From: Agapetus fuscipes | Lineage: Eukaryota; Arthropoda; Insecta; Trichoptera; Glossosomatidae | DNA: 64,000 bases | Direction: 5' to 3' | Assembly (NCBI GenBank): GCA_951799405.1 | Contig: OX637337.1 | Location: 13,452,347-13,516,346, forward strand | Shown: positions 42,035 through 53,177 of the stretch, one piece after another | How the letters are laid out: each line of letters opens with the position of its first letter | Numbering within the stretch: the first letter of the stretch is position 1 | Notes under the pieces: generated by a model | What the model was told of the DNA's origin: nothing | Database searches by the model: none | The model's input: only the letters and a program-made list of their open reading frames with translations | Translations under genes and position numbers: made by a program

Positions 42035-43494
42035 TTTTTTTTTTTTTAATAATTCTAAAAAGACATTATAATGCAAAAAAAAACAGCTATTTTAAAACTT
42101 TTATAGATAGTTTTAACAAATATCTGTAATTGTTCATTCAACATTTTTTGTTATTTCTAATATTTAAGATGGCTCCCGAGCACCTAAAAACTTAAAATGA
42201 GATTTTCTCAAAAACGGCTCCAACGATTTTCGTTAAATTTTCTGTGTAGTCATTGCTTTATTAGTTCTACCAGACAGTTATAAACATTTTTTCCAAAAAA
42301 GTCATTTTTTGTGGGTTGCCATATAAAAAAAGCAATCGTTTGCGAATATCTCGGAACACCATTGGTTAAACAAAAAACGATGCATTGCAATTTTTCACAT
42401 TACAATAATACCTATAATAATCAATTATTATTTTTCCAGAAAAACAAAAAAAAATGGTAGTCTCTATACAAACTTATTATTTTCATACAAATTTGTTTGT
42501 AAGGCCTTCATACTACAATCTACATGGATTGCTTTATTTCATACTGAAATAACACATGGCTGGCTGGCACATCATTTTAGCTTTACACACACTTTTTGTG
42601 GTTTCGTTGATGCAAGAAAGTCGAGTGCAGTTCTCTGTACAATTTATTGTTATTGTTTTCAGTATATTCCTTCTGTGGTATACACTCGTGACGTGACACG
42701 TAGTCGATAATTAATTTATCGATATCCTAGTGTTGTTGTAGTGTTGTTCATTGATATCGATAGTTCCAGTTAGAATATTTTGCATGAAGTATATTTTTAG
42801 CACAATATTGTGCTGTTCGATTGTTGGAAGGTAATAAATAAAGTGTTACTAATAAACATTTTCTTGAATTTTTTTATTGAAATACTAAAATCACAGGAAT
42901 ATTAATAATATTGTAAATAAATCTAAAGTTTGGTGTAAAAATCACTTCTTCTTCTTATCGTGTGGTTAGTGATGTTACCTGATGTTAGAGTTGTTCAAGC
43001 CGCCCGTGGGCCTCTAACATCGATTGTCATCTAAATAGACTGGCAAGTAAACTTGGCGAGGGGAGGGGGGAGGGGCAGCGTGGCACGCATGCATTGACAG
43101 CCTCACTCACACATCGATAGCTCGATTGTGCGGGCAATGCGAGACAGCAACAGATTTTACAAATACCTATTTTTCAATTCTGTAGCCCTTGAGGTTTCCT
43201 CTTAACCGACTATGTTCATACAAGCTTACAGAGATCAAGCTTTTTTCATACGTTAAACAAAGACAGGGAAACATTTCTCAATAACAGTGTTGCGTAACAG
43301 AGTTTATTTCATCAATGCCTAATAATAATAACCTACTGCCACACACAGATGGCAGCAGCACGACTTTTGATGGGGGGAAATTTAAAAAGACGAATGACTT
43401 TAAATGTCTGTAATCTATTTAAAAATATTCATTATTTGCATTTCTGAGGGTAAGCATGCTTAGCTTTTTAGCTTGTATGATAGTCACGCCACTG
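40573..43494. mobile_element. hAT-like insertion within the mariner, 2.9 kb
   Basis: It begins CATTGGCGTG and ends CACGCCACTG (reverse complement CAGTGGCGTG), flanked by the 8 bp direct repeat GCTGGGAG (40565-40572, 43495-43502), which fits hAT. No transposase is recognisable. Contents: a (TG)n tract at 41968-42033, a GC-rich patch at 41440-41480, and inverted related phrases near 41070 and 41360 ('cccctgtt', 'aacagggga'). It is non-autonomous and younger than the mariner. Confidence 0.85.
41968..42033. repeat. (TG)n microsatellite
   Basis: About 33 uninterrupted TG units followed by a T run. Likely polymorphic in length. Confidence 0.97.
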
Positions 43495-43725
43495 GCTGGG
43501 AGGTGCATGCATCCGCCATATAGCCCTGACCTTGCACCTTCAGATTTCCACCTGTTTCAGTCTCTTTAGAATTTTTTAGGCAGTGTCAGGTTAACATCAA
43601 GAGAGGACTTCAAAAACTACTTGTTGCGTTTTTTCAGAAGTCCCAAAATTTCTACAGCAACGGGATCGTGTCTCTAGCTACAAGATGGCAGATAGTCTAG
43701 AAACAAAATGGCACATATGTACTGT
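43495..43725 (+). pseudogene. Mariner transposase, C-terminal part
   Basis: It resumes after the insert with a frame equivalent to HPPYSPDLAPSDFHLFQSL, supplying the third catalytic Asp of the D,D34D set, then continues in broken frames to 'agatggcagatag'. It was separated from its N-terminal part by the 2.9 kb insertion. Confidence 0.85.
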
Positions 43726-43814
43726 AATTAAATGTAAACCAACTTTGAAAAAAAAACGACCTGAATTTTCATATAAAATACGAAGAAACTTTTTCCCCGA
43801 CCTATTAAATAAAC

Positions 43815-44010
43815 ATTCATCATCATCATGCCCTAGGTGGGCCTTGGCTAAATCCAGGATTCTCCTTCACTCTCGCCTGTCCGTCACATTTGCTCTTTAG
43901 CTACTTTGTCTGATTTGGCTGCATCTCTCTGACACCGTCTATTCATCACATTCTTTGCCTTCTTGATCTTCTTCTAAGAGTGTTAGGCTCGAAACCTAGT
44001 GAGAACAGAT
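43815..44010 (-). mobile_element. Possible non-LTR remnant
   Basis: 'ttggctaaatccaggattc', 'cttgatcttcttct' and similar phrases look like a decayed minus-strand coding tail. The family is uncertain. Confidence 0.25.
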
Positions 44011-44161
44011 GTGCCTTAAATGGGTACAAAAAACCACTTTACTTAATGCCAGCCGTGCCCAATTTGGGCATCGAAACTAGAAGTACATTATAATCTCTTA
44101 GTTTTTGGATCTTCTATGAATGTGCTTTTTAACTGATTTCAGTATAAATATGCCCTTTTGA

Positions 44162-44380
<219 letters not shown>

Positions 44381-44455
44381 TAAGCCCACAACACATTTTG
44401 CCTGGTTTGTCTTTGAAAGCTATCATTTGAATGTTGGGAGTCCATTTGGCTATAG

Positions 44456-45162
<707 letters not shown>

Positions 45163-45384
45163 CCATTATGTGTTCTGAGAGATGTCTGGAGTCCATATTA
45201 TGAGAGAAACAATCACTTTTTCCCTTTTATGTGGTTTTTTAGTCTATTCCTGGGTCTTTGATTTGCACTTTTTTACACTTTAGGCACTTTTCTACTCTAT
45301 GGTCGCTTTTTCCCCATTTCCTGTTTCCTTATTTCCAGTTCCCCCATAACCCGGTCGCCATTTGTCTTAAAGCGTCATTTTTCC
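45163..45384 (+). repeat. DIRS left inverted terminal repeat
   Basis: It starts 'ccattatgtgttctgagag', includes 'gggtctttgatttgcac' and ends about 'ccggtcgccatttgtc'. The reverse complement is at the right end, with no mismatch seen over about 165 bp. Confidence 0.92.
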
Positions 45385-45641
45385 CTTGTGGTCACATGTC
45401 AGTTGAATTCACCTTCGAAAATTTGAGTGAATTGACAATATTCCTGGGCAAAAATATTTAAAAGAGTGTTATTTTACCATCTTGTGTCCTTGTGAACAAT
45501 TAAAAACTAAAACAGGTGATATTGTGGTGGTTAAAAGTTCGCATACGTATTTTTGTTGGTTATGCCACGCTGTCATATTTACGAAAAACGTTTTTCGTTA
45601 TTTTAACGGAGTTTTTACTTTAGATAACATCAAAATCAGTG

Positions 45642-45718
45642 TTATGAGTTGTGATAACAAAAAAGGGCCACCTCCCGCCGAAATCTCACAGGATTCAGGT
45701 GATGTGGATGCATTGAGG
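45642..45718 (+). pseudogene. Possible start of DIRS gag ORF
   Basis: An ATG opens MSCDNKKGPPPAEISQDSGD and so on, then the frame runs into a TA-rich junction at about 45720 and stops. The position, just after the left terminus, fits the gag start, cut off by an insertion. Confidence 0.35.
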
Positions 45719-45720
45719 TA

Positions 45721-46423
45721 TATATACTAGAGACGTAACGTTGCTCGAAACACGTAGCACCCTGTAGTAAGTCAAAAGTCGTACTCGAGAAAAACCCGAT
45801 TTTGAGGCTCGTCAGTCTCACGCAGACTTACACAGCGAACGGACGTGACAGGTGGTAATACATATTGCCATAAATGTCTAAATATTGTGATTGGAGTTTT
45901 CAAACACCATTGTTTGTGAACTTGATCAATTATACAACATGCACAAATGAAAAAAACACAACATACTAGCACAGATTAATTATTAAAACAATTTATTTTT
46001 GAAAAAAAATAAGTTTTTCTTAAATATATTTTAACTAATGTTACACATTTGACACCGACAATAAGGTTGTATACTGCCGGGTTGCTGGTTGAAGACTTGC
46101 TCATATTATTTTTAAAAGTAAAGGACTAAAGTTACATTTCATTTAAATCTGACATTCATTTTTAATAGTATTACTGTAGGGGAATTTTATATCAGAGAAT
46201 TATGACATCCAGCCCTTTTTGTCGTGTTTGAAGTCTGCCATGTGTTTGCTAAAATTATTGCTATCTCGTTTTAACCTGAGAGTACAGTGCGCGTTATTCG
46301 ATGCAGAAGCTGGATAAAAACTGATTGTCTCCTTGCATCTGCATTAAAACGTTTCCAACGGACTTCGGCTTGACATTTTTTTCCTGATTGTATGATGGTT
46401 GCGACTCTATAGTATATATCTCA
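45721..46423. mobile_element. Candidate TIR insertion in DIRS 5' region
   Basis: Left 'tatatactagagacgtaac' and right 'gcgactctatagtatata' are imperfect inverted matches next to TA-rich flanks. The interior (about 0.7 kb) is non-coding. The borders are approximate. Confidence 0.4.
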
Positions 46424-46645
46424 ATGTGTGGATGTAAAAATGCGGATATGACACTTCGGAATCAGGTTCACCGCCGCGGCGTCAGAAACGGCTTAGGGTT
46501 GTCTTGGACCCAAGGATAGATTATCTGGTTTCCCAGAGGGAGCCACTTAATGCTATACCAGACGAGTCCTTCGCCCGAAATGGACTCTCAAATAAAGGAA
46601 ATGACCGAATCCGGAGTTATAGAGGCAGCGGAGTCATCTCCCAGC

Positions 46646-47036
46646 TTCTTATCAAAAATGTTCCTAACACTCAAATCGGACGATTCCCCGAGAATGATTT
46701 TCAACCAAAATCGTTAAAACTTCTTCCTAGACCCGGCTCCGTTCGAACTCATAAGCCACTACAAAGTGTCAGAGTTTCTTATCAAAAATGTTCCTAACAC
46801 TCAAATCGGACGATTCCCCGAGAATGATTTTCAACCAAAATCGTTAAAACTTCTTCCTAGACCCGGCTCCGTTCAAACTCATAAGCCACTACAAAGTGTC
46901 AGAGTTTCTTATCAAAAATGTTCCTAACACTCAAATCGGACGATTCCCCGAGAATAATTTTCAACCTGAAATCGTTAAAACTTCTTCCTAGACCCGGCTC
47001 CGTTCAAACTCATAAGCCACTACAAAGTGTCAGAGG
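46646..47036 (+). repeat. Tandem triplication in DIRS RT, unit 130 bp
   Basis: Units start at 46646, 46776 and 46906 ('ttcttatcaaaaatgttcc'). Few differences: 'gttcgaac' against 'gttcaaac', and 'caacca' against 'caacctg' in the third. 130 is not a multiple of three, so the RT frame is broken. Confidence 0.93.
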
Positions 47037-48349
47037 TTCTGCAGCCAAACGATTGGTTGTCGAAAATAGACCTATCGCAAGCTTACTTTCATCTCCCAAT
47101 AGCACATCGGAGATTTTTGCGACTGGTCTATCGAGGAGAATTACTTCAGATGACAAGTCTGCCCTTTGGCCTTTCATCTGCCCCCAGAATGTTTGCAACC
47201 CTCACAAATTGGGTAGCCCAACTACTTTCTGCTGCGACGAGATATCCGGACAATCGTTTATCTCGACGACTTCCTCCTTGCGAACCAATCCAAGGACGAT
47301 CTTTGTCGACAATCGCATCTTTGGCCTTTCATCTGCCCCCAGAATGTTTTCAACCCTCACAAATTGGGTAGCCCAACTACTTACTGCTGCGACGAGATAT
47401 CCGGACAATCGTTTATCTCGACGACTTCCTCCTTGCGAACCAATCCAAGGACGATCTTTGTCGGCAATCGCATCTTTGGCCTTTCATCTGCCCCCAGAGT
47501 GTTTTCAACCCTCACAAATTGGGTAGCCCAACTACTTACTGCTGCGACGAGATATCCGGACAATCGTTTATCTCGACAACTTCCTCCTTGCGAACACTCA
47601 TTCCATGAAAAACGCTACCGTATGCCTCACAAACAAAGTTGCACAAACAATGTCATTTATTTTTTAGTATAATAGAAAAAGATGTAAATTTATATATGCG
47701 AAAGAAAAACAAGACATTTATGTTGGTTTTATAATTTTTCTACCATGTCAAAGTTGAGCAACGTGTAAGGGATTATAAAGGAGATTTATAATACTAGACG
47801 GTGGCAACTATCATGCAGCTAACTGTCATGTTACGGTGATACTGACACTTCACTAGTTTGGGAAATTTCCAGAACTTCATATGAGAGTGGTTGTTATGTT
47901 ATAAAAGTTCGAATTTCAATTATTAAAAGGTATTTCCGACAGATCAGCATCAAAGTAACACCCGTTACACAAAACAGGTAAAAGTTAATTTCATTACTTC
48001 ATTTTACAAGTAATTAAGGTCAAGCTTTGTGAAAGTAAGGGTATGTTTGTAACTTATTTGTAAATACATCGAGTTTTGATGTAAACATAATCTAAGGTGT
48101 TTTATTTAAATTCAAAATGTTGTAACACCCGTGACATTACGGGTGTTACGTAAATATATTGTCTTGGTAATGTGTTTTTTTATTACTGTATTTACTTGTA
48201 AATATAACCAGTAGTATTTTGTAGTGTTTTATAGTGTTACCAGTCTATGTTGGCGTTTAGTATTATCTCAAAATTGCCTAAATATTACATGTAGTATACA
48301 TTTCTGTTAAAATTTTGATTAGAATGGATTGTAAATCCCAACTTCGCTT

Positions 48350-48850
48350 AAGTTGAGTAAACGCCCCAGCCATTTTGGTTGGCAGGACATCAGAAATGCT
48401 GTTAAAATAGTCATTATGGACACAAATTGTGACATCTGGGACGACGAAGATCTGCAGCCCGTAGCAATGCTGAAAAACATTACAGCTGAAGAAATTTTAC
48501 AGCCTGGATGTTCAGGACTTAATGCTGAGAAAGTTCCATACACCGACATAATGTACAGATTCAGAAGATGAAGCGGAACGATTCGCTTTAGTTCCTCACA
48601 AGTCAAAAACATTCAACCAGGTGTTTTCATACTGGCCAAGATACTTCCTGAAGGCATTCGTAAGCGAAGTATTGTATACAAATATGCTGGTGTATGCCAA
48701 AGTGGTGTGAGATGGAGAAGTAAGAATAATGTTTTTTAAGGTGGCTAGAGAATCTGCAAAAATATTTTTTTGCAATGAAAAGGTCATCCCCGACATCTTC
48801 TTCGAAAACATAATAAGTATTCTACCCAATCCAGCCCTCATCTATAATCT
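48350..48850 (+). pseudogene. Decayed coding remnant inside the Chapaev-like element
   Basis: Broken frames read WQDIRNAVKIVIMDTNCDIW, LKNITAEEILQPG, VKNIQPGVFILAKILPEGI, VYKYAGVC, and MFFKVARESAKIFFCNEKV then PDIFFENIISILPNP. The pattern of short conserved-looking blocks in shifting frames suggests a former transposase or associated ORF. I cannot name the family. Confidence 0.45.
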
Positions 48851-49092
48851 ATCTATCTATAATCTAAGTTGTAAAGATATATTCATTCAAAGCTCTCAGA
48901 TGTATGCCCACAAACAAACACGTGTAGTTCGAGCTTACAAATGCTGATTGTGTACTTACAAATAAAATCCAAACCTCTAATGAACATAAGCCCTGCAACT
49001 CTTGCCGACATTCCCTAAAACAGGGGTGACATTGGCAAAGTGAACCATTTTTTACAGTATGGGTGGTCAGCCTCATACCAACCTATAAGTCT
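48845..49092 (-). repeat. Dispersed repeat family A, full length
   Basis: Minus-strand copy with (ATCT)n-like sequence at its 3' tail side ('taatctatctatctataat') and 'gacttataggttggtatg' at its 5' side. It inserted into the Chapaev-like element, showing that family A was active after it. Confidence 0.78.
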
Positions 49093-49182
49093 TCACCAAA
49101 GGAAACCGTACTTAAGAAATCCTGTGCGGGAGACTCCCTAGATTCTAGAGACTCTAGGGGTCTATGACACTTGTAGTGCCGC

Positions 49183-49417
49183 AGAGGTGTACGAGCTCGG
49201 TCGTTACTACAAAGCACCAATACTCAAGCAAGACCCAGTTGCTGTAAGGCTGGATGGACCTTTGGTGACTGGTAATTGGTAAAAGTGTGTGAATTTTTCA
49301 ACCAAGCGAAGAGCAAATTTGAAAATATAAATGGTATATTTTTTGTGCTCCGCCGGGACTCAAACCCACAACCTTCCCATTCAGAGTCCGCAGTGTTACC
49401 ACTGAGCTACGGACCGG
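49183..49417 (-). repeat. tRNA-derived SINE, family C
   Basis: Minus-strand head 'gaccggtccgtagctcagt' with 'gggtttgagtcccggcgg', body 'ggtccatccagccttacag' and end 'acgaccgagctcgtac'. Nested in the Chapaev-like element. Confidence 0.78.
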
Positions 49418-50313
49418 TCAAGTGTGTATGAAAACCGGATGTAACACCGAACCGGAACACCGGATGTGTATGAAAAATGAAGAAAATGGCTATAAATATT
49501 ATTTCTTTGTATTTGCCCATTATTATTGTTATTACTTCAATAAAGCTACATTATTATTTCTTAAAACCGTTGCTTTATTTCGTACTCGTAACACCCGTAA
49601 CAAAAGCTTGTAACACCCGTTACATTTTCAAAATTTAAAATTAAAAAAAATAATCACTCAGCATGAAAACTGAGTAATGTTTTAGAATTATAATATACTA
49701 AGTTATGCAATTTCAGTTGAAAAAATATAACCTATCTTTGAAAATTCGCAGAAAAATGCAATTATGTCAGTGTACCCAGGAAGTATGGGAAAAACTGAGT
49801 AACACCCGTAACGGGTACTTAAGTTTCATTTTGTCTTTTTTTACAAATATTAGCCATCCTTTTACTATTGTGTCATCACTAGTAGTGTAAAAGGTATGTG
49901 TTAAGTGAATATTACTAATACACTGTCATACAAAATACTAGAGATTTTTAATCTTATATGCGTACGATCTGTAACACCCGTTTCATGGAATGAGTGCGAA
50001 CCAATCCAAGGACGATCTTTGTCGGCAATCGCATCTTTGGCCTTTCATCTGCCCCCAGAATGGTTGCAACCCTCACAAATTGGGTAGCCCAACTACTCAC
50101 TGCTGCGACGAGATATCCGGACAATCGTTTATCTCGACGACTTCCTCCTTGCGAACCAATCCAAGGACGATCTTCGTCGGCAATCGCATCTAGCAGTAGA
50201 TATCCTACAATCTCTGGGGTGGTATGTAAATCTCCAGAAGTCAGTGCTCTTCCCCACTCAACAATTAGAGTACTTGGGAATCGTTTGGGACACGCATAAC
50301 AATTGCAAATTCC

Positions 50314-50871
50314 TTTCTTACCGGAAGCAAGAGGCATTGTGCCACTCACTTCGAGCAATACTGACTTCTCGAAAATGGTCCTTAAAACTGGCGGAAAGTC
50401 TCCTAGGAAGACTAAACTTTGCCAGCTTCATGGTCGCCTCCACTGCAGACAATTGCAGATAGCGAGCAGGCCACTGAAGCACCTGTCACCAAGAAGGTCT
50501 TTCTTGCCGGAAGCAAGAGGCATTGTGCCACTCACTTCGAGCAATACTGACTTCTCGAAAATGGTCCTTAAAACCGGCGGAAAGTCTCCTAGGAAGACTA
50601 AACTTTGCCAGCTTCATGGTCGCCTCCACTGCAGACAATTGCAGATAGCGAGCAGGTCACTGAAGCACCTGTCACCAAGAAGGTCTTTCTTACCGGAAGA
50701 AAGAGGCATTGTGCCACTCACTTCGAGCAATACTGACTTCTCGAAAATGGTCCTTAAAACTGGCGGAAAGTCTCCTAGGAAGACTTAACTTTGCCAGCTT
50801 CATGGTCGCCTCCACTGCAGACAATTGCAGATAGCGAGCAGGCCACTGAAGCATCTGTCACCAAGAAGGTC
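50314..50871 (+). repeat. Tandem triplication in DIRS RT, unit 186 bp
   Basis: Units start 'tttctt(a/g)ccggaag' at 50314, 50500 and 50686. The unit includes the RT thumb region (KWSLKLAESLLGRLNFASF) and ends 'gtcaccaagaaggtc'. 186 is a multiple of three, but an in-frame TAG follows DNCR in the RT frame. Confidence 0.93.
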
Positions 50872-51480
50872 ATGACAAATGACCGAGGACAGCTTACAAG
50901 TAATAGAGTGGGGGATAGGGAATGCGAACGAATCAAGTTCCATCCACAGGGAAACCTGCGAACGTTTCTTGACAACAGATGCGTCAGACTAAGCTTGGGG
51001 AGCAACTCTGGACGACTTGATGCTGTCAGGACAGTGGACCGTTCAAACAAAAGAATCGGCACTCCAAACGAAAAGAGTTGTTCGCTGTTTTCACAACCCT
51101 GCAACGCACAGCGCACGACCTTTCTGGCTCCGAAATTCTGGTACAATCAGACAACAAGACAGTAGTCGCCTACATCCGCAAGGAAGGGGGCACCAGATCC
51201 AAAACACTCCTAAATCTTACCCAAGATCTGTTGACTCTGGCAGGCCAATGGGAGATCTCGCTAACAGCGCAGTACCTACCGGGAAGATACAACGGAGACG
51301 CGGATCACCTATCAAGAGGAAGATCCCCTCCAGAGTGGCATCTTTTATCAACAGCAACGAAGGCCATTTTCAATAATTTCGGAGTACCAGATATAGACCT
51401 GTTCGCATCCACGACGGCACACATGAGTTCAACTTACGTATCCAGAGACTCCACAGACTCATGCGCAATCTTTCAAAACG

Positions 51481-52354
51481 CGGAAGAGAAAAGACTGCTC
51501 CTGTCAGGATGGAGAGCTTCCACACTCAACACATATAAACCTGCTTGGCAAAGATGGTGCCGCTGGATACTGGCGGAAAATACCCATCCCAACACATCAT
51601 CTCCTAATCAATTGGCAAGGTATCTAGCGCAACTGTTCATAAACAAAAAACTGTCATACAGGACTATACTGGTACACAAGTCAGCCATCGTAACCTTCTG
51701 CAACCCAATGATGGAAAAGAATCTCAGCTCATATTTCCTAGTGAAACATACATTAAAAGCCATAGCAATGGTAAGGATTAACCCTCCTAAGTCCCCTGTG
51801 TGGAATTCGCAGATAGTGAAAGACTGGCTAGTCAGGAACACTCCTCGTTCAGATTCTCTCTATGAAGTTGCGTGTAGAACAGCAATCTTACTTCTGTTAT
51901 CCTCAGGAAGAAGAGTACAATAATGCTAAATATCACAGAAGGAAACATTCTAGACGAAGGCACATCAATTGTGTTAATTCCATTTGTTGGATCAAAAACA
52001 GATACACTTCTGGAATCCAAGGAACACAACGTCAACCCAGTCTTCTGGATAAGGAAGCTGATTGAACTATCACGCGAAAGGAGATCAGGACAAAATATTT
52101 ATAACCTGTTCATCAGCACCTGAGGACAAGTGAAGGCAGCTACAAGAACAATCATAGGAGGATGGGTAAAGAACACGCTAAAATCAGCAGGAGTAGAGGC
52201 CACTCCCGGCAGCACACGTTCAGCGGTCGCATCACTTAATTGGCTGGAGAACTACCCAATAGAAAACACTTTCAGAAAATGCTATCAGAAAGAGATGTTG
52301 AAACATACAGCTCCAGAAGATCCCTCCCTATTTCAACCAGTTAATATCAAATAA
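51481..52354 (+). pseudogene. DIRS tyrosine recombinase, broken
   Basis: LLSGWRASTLNTYKPAWQRW and so on, AILLLLSSGRRV (catalytic Arg region) to 51920, then after a frameshift MLNITEGNILDEGTSIVLIP and RKLIELSRERRSG. After an in-frame TGA at about 52121 come WVKNTLKSAGVEATPGSTR, SAVASLNWLENYPI and ENTFRKCYQKEM. Compared with relatives, the segment between LENYPI and ENTFRK, which usually carries a GNW-type motif, is missing. The Tyr candidate is in KCYQ. Confidence 0.85.
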
Positions 52355-52384
52355 AGACGTCCCCGGTCACCAGGAGATAATAGA

Positions 52385-52495
52385 CAGATCTCTCATAATA
52401 TGGACTCCAGACATCTCTCAGAACACATAATGGGGGAGTTTTACCTACCATTAAAACTCTTATTATGTTTCTATAGATGTCTGGAGTCCAGGTAA
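52385..52495 (+). repeat. DIRS internal complementary region
   Basis: 52388-52437 is the reverse complement of the left outer end ('ctctcataatatggactcc...cacataatgg'). 52430-52493 is the reverse complement of the right outer end ('gttttacctaccattaaaa...tctggagtcca'). In DIRS replication this region templates joining of the two ends into a circle. Confidence 0.9.
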
Positions 52496-52509
52496 CCCCT
52501 ACCTGGTGT

Positions 52510-52758
52510 ATTATGAGCTTTATGACAAATGGCGACCGGGTTATGGGGGAACTGGAAATAAGGAAACAGGAAATGGGGAAAAAGCGACCATAGAGTAGAA
52601 AAGTGCCTAAAGTGTAAAAAAGTGCAAATCAAAGACCCAGGAATAGACTAAAAAACCACATAAAAGGGAAAAAGTGATTGTTTCTCTCATAATATGGACT
52701 CCAGACATCTATAGAAACATAATAAGAGTTTTAATGGTAGGTAAAACTCCCCCATTAT
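52510..52758 (+). repeat. DIRS right inverted terminal repeat
   Basis: Inverse of the left repeat, plus about 45 extra bases at the outer end ('catctatagaaacataata...ggtaaaactccccc'). The asymmetry of the outer ends is normal for DIRS elements. Confidence 0.9.
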
Positions 52759-52767
52759 TGCTCACTA

Positions 52768-52893
52768 TTATTGTGTTCATTCGAGATTGGGTTTTTATGT
52801 TGTACCACATGCGACATGTGTAAGTGCGAACTTACACCTGTCTGCTTGTAGGAATGCATGTAATATGAATCTTAAATGTATTATTATATTATT
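52768..52893 (+). repeat. Dispersed repeat family A, 3' half
   Basis: 'gtgttcattcgagattggg' to 'tgaatcttaaatgtatta', 5'-truncated directly beside the DIRS right end. Confidence 0.65.
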
Positions 52894-53177
52894 AGATTAT
52901 AGTTACAGATTACGTACGTTTTCGGTCCCGAGACCGTGGCTCTCATAGGTAGACCATAAGAAACTGGAAAAGCTTGAAAAGGGTTTTTATGTTTCGTATA
53001 CCTGATGATATTCTGAGGATCGAAAATATTTGTAATCTGTAATCTTTACAATAATAGTGAAAATACAACAATGTTGTAGATAAAAAAAAATATGTTTGCT
53101 TTAGAGCAGTTTTTCCCAACTTTTGGCCCCCCATCGCCCCCGTATGAGTAAATAGATAAATCCATCGCCCCCTTATA

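Larger units (their letters stand above)
39565..43805 (+). mobile_element. Mariner element, dead, split by a hAT-like insertion
   Basis: The left end follows a TA at 39563: TTAGGTCAGGGAAAAAGTC. The right end near 43780-43805 ('gaaactttttccccgacct') is its diverged inverted match. Excluding the 2.9 kb insert the element is about 1.3 kb, the normal mariner size. It lies in the 4.7 kb groucho intron in the same orientation as the gene. Confidence 0.88.
47595..49996. mobile_element. Chapaev/CMC-like transposon nested in DIRS, 2.4 kb
   Basis: Perfect 16 bp terminal inverted repeats CACTCATTCCATGAAA (47595-47610 and, inverted, 49981-49996), flanked by the 4 bp duplication CGAA (47591-47594, 49997-50000). 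CAC termini with a 4 bp duplication suggest the CMC/Chapaev group. 'gtaacacccgt' and its inverse recur at about 47955, 48122, 48135, 49588, 49607, 49800 and 49970. The interior holds a decayed coding piece and nested family A and SINE C copies. Confidence 0.85.
47165..50190 (+). repeat. Tandem quadruplication in DIRS RT, unit 155 bp
   Basis: Units start 'tttggcctttcatctgccc' at 47165, 47320, 47475 and 50036. Subtracting the 2402 bp insertion and its 4 bp duplication, the last spacing is also exactly 155. The unit spans the RT segment from LPFGLSSAP to the YLDD motif, so the catalytic motif is present several times. Confidence 0.93.
46559..51480 (+). pseudogene. DIRS reverse transcriptase and RNase H, broken
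   Basis: RT pieces in order: MDSQIKEMTESGVIEAAES (46580), [15 protein letters not shown] and [16 protein letters not shown] (about 47055-47155), [18 protein letters not shown] (about 47160), the catalytic YLDDFLLA frame (47265-47285 and later copies), LEYLGIVWDTHNN (about 50270), RKWSLKLAESLLGRLNFASF. RNase H: ILVQSDNKTVVAYIRKEG and YLPGRYNGDADHLSR (51140-51320). The frame changes repeatedly, and three segments are tandemly repeated. A 2.4 kb transposon splits it at 47595. Confidence 0.88.
45163..52758 (+). mobile_element. DIRS-type retrotransposon, 7.6 kb, degenerate
   Basis: It has inverted termini rather than LTRs: 45163-45384 matches the reverse complement of about 52510-52700 almost perfectly. 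An internal complementary region (52385-52495) is complementary to both outer ends joined together. The coding order is RT, RNase H, tyrosine recombinase on the plus strand. This architecture defines DIRS elements, which integrate through a circular intermediate. The coding part is disrupted by tandem duplications, stops and two insertions. Confidence 0.92.

Noticed and set aside
41920..42129. Open frame with a long Val-Cys repeat
   Set aside because: Translation of the (TG)n microsatellite.
46918..47672. 202, 114 and 102 codon open frames around 47 kb as separate proteins
   Set aside because: They are translations of the 130 and 155 bp tandem units of the DIRS RT in the wrong frames, repeating the same peptide.
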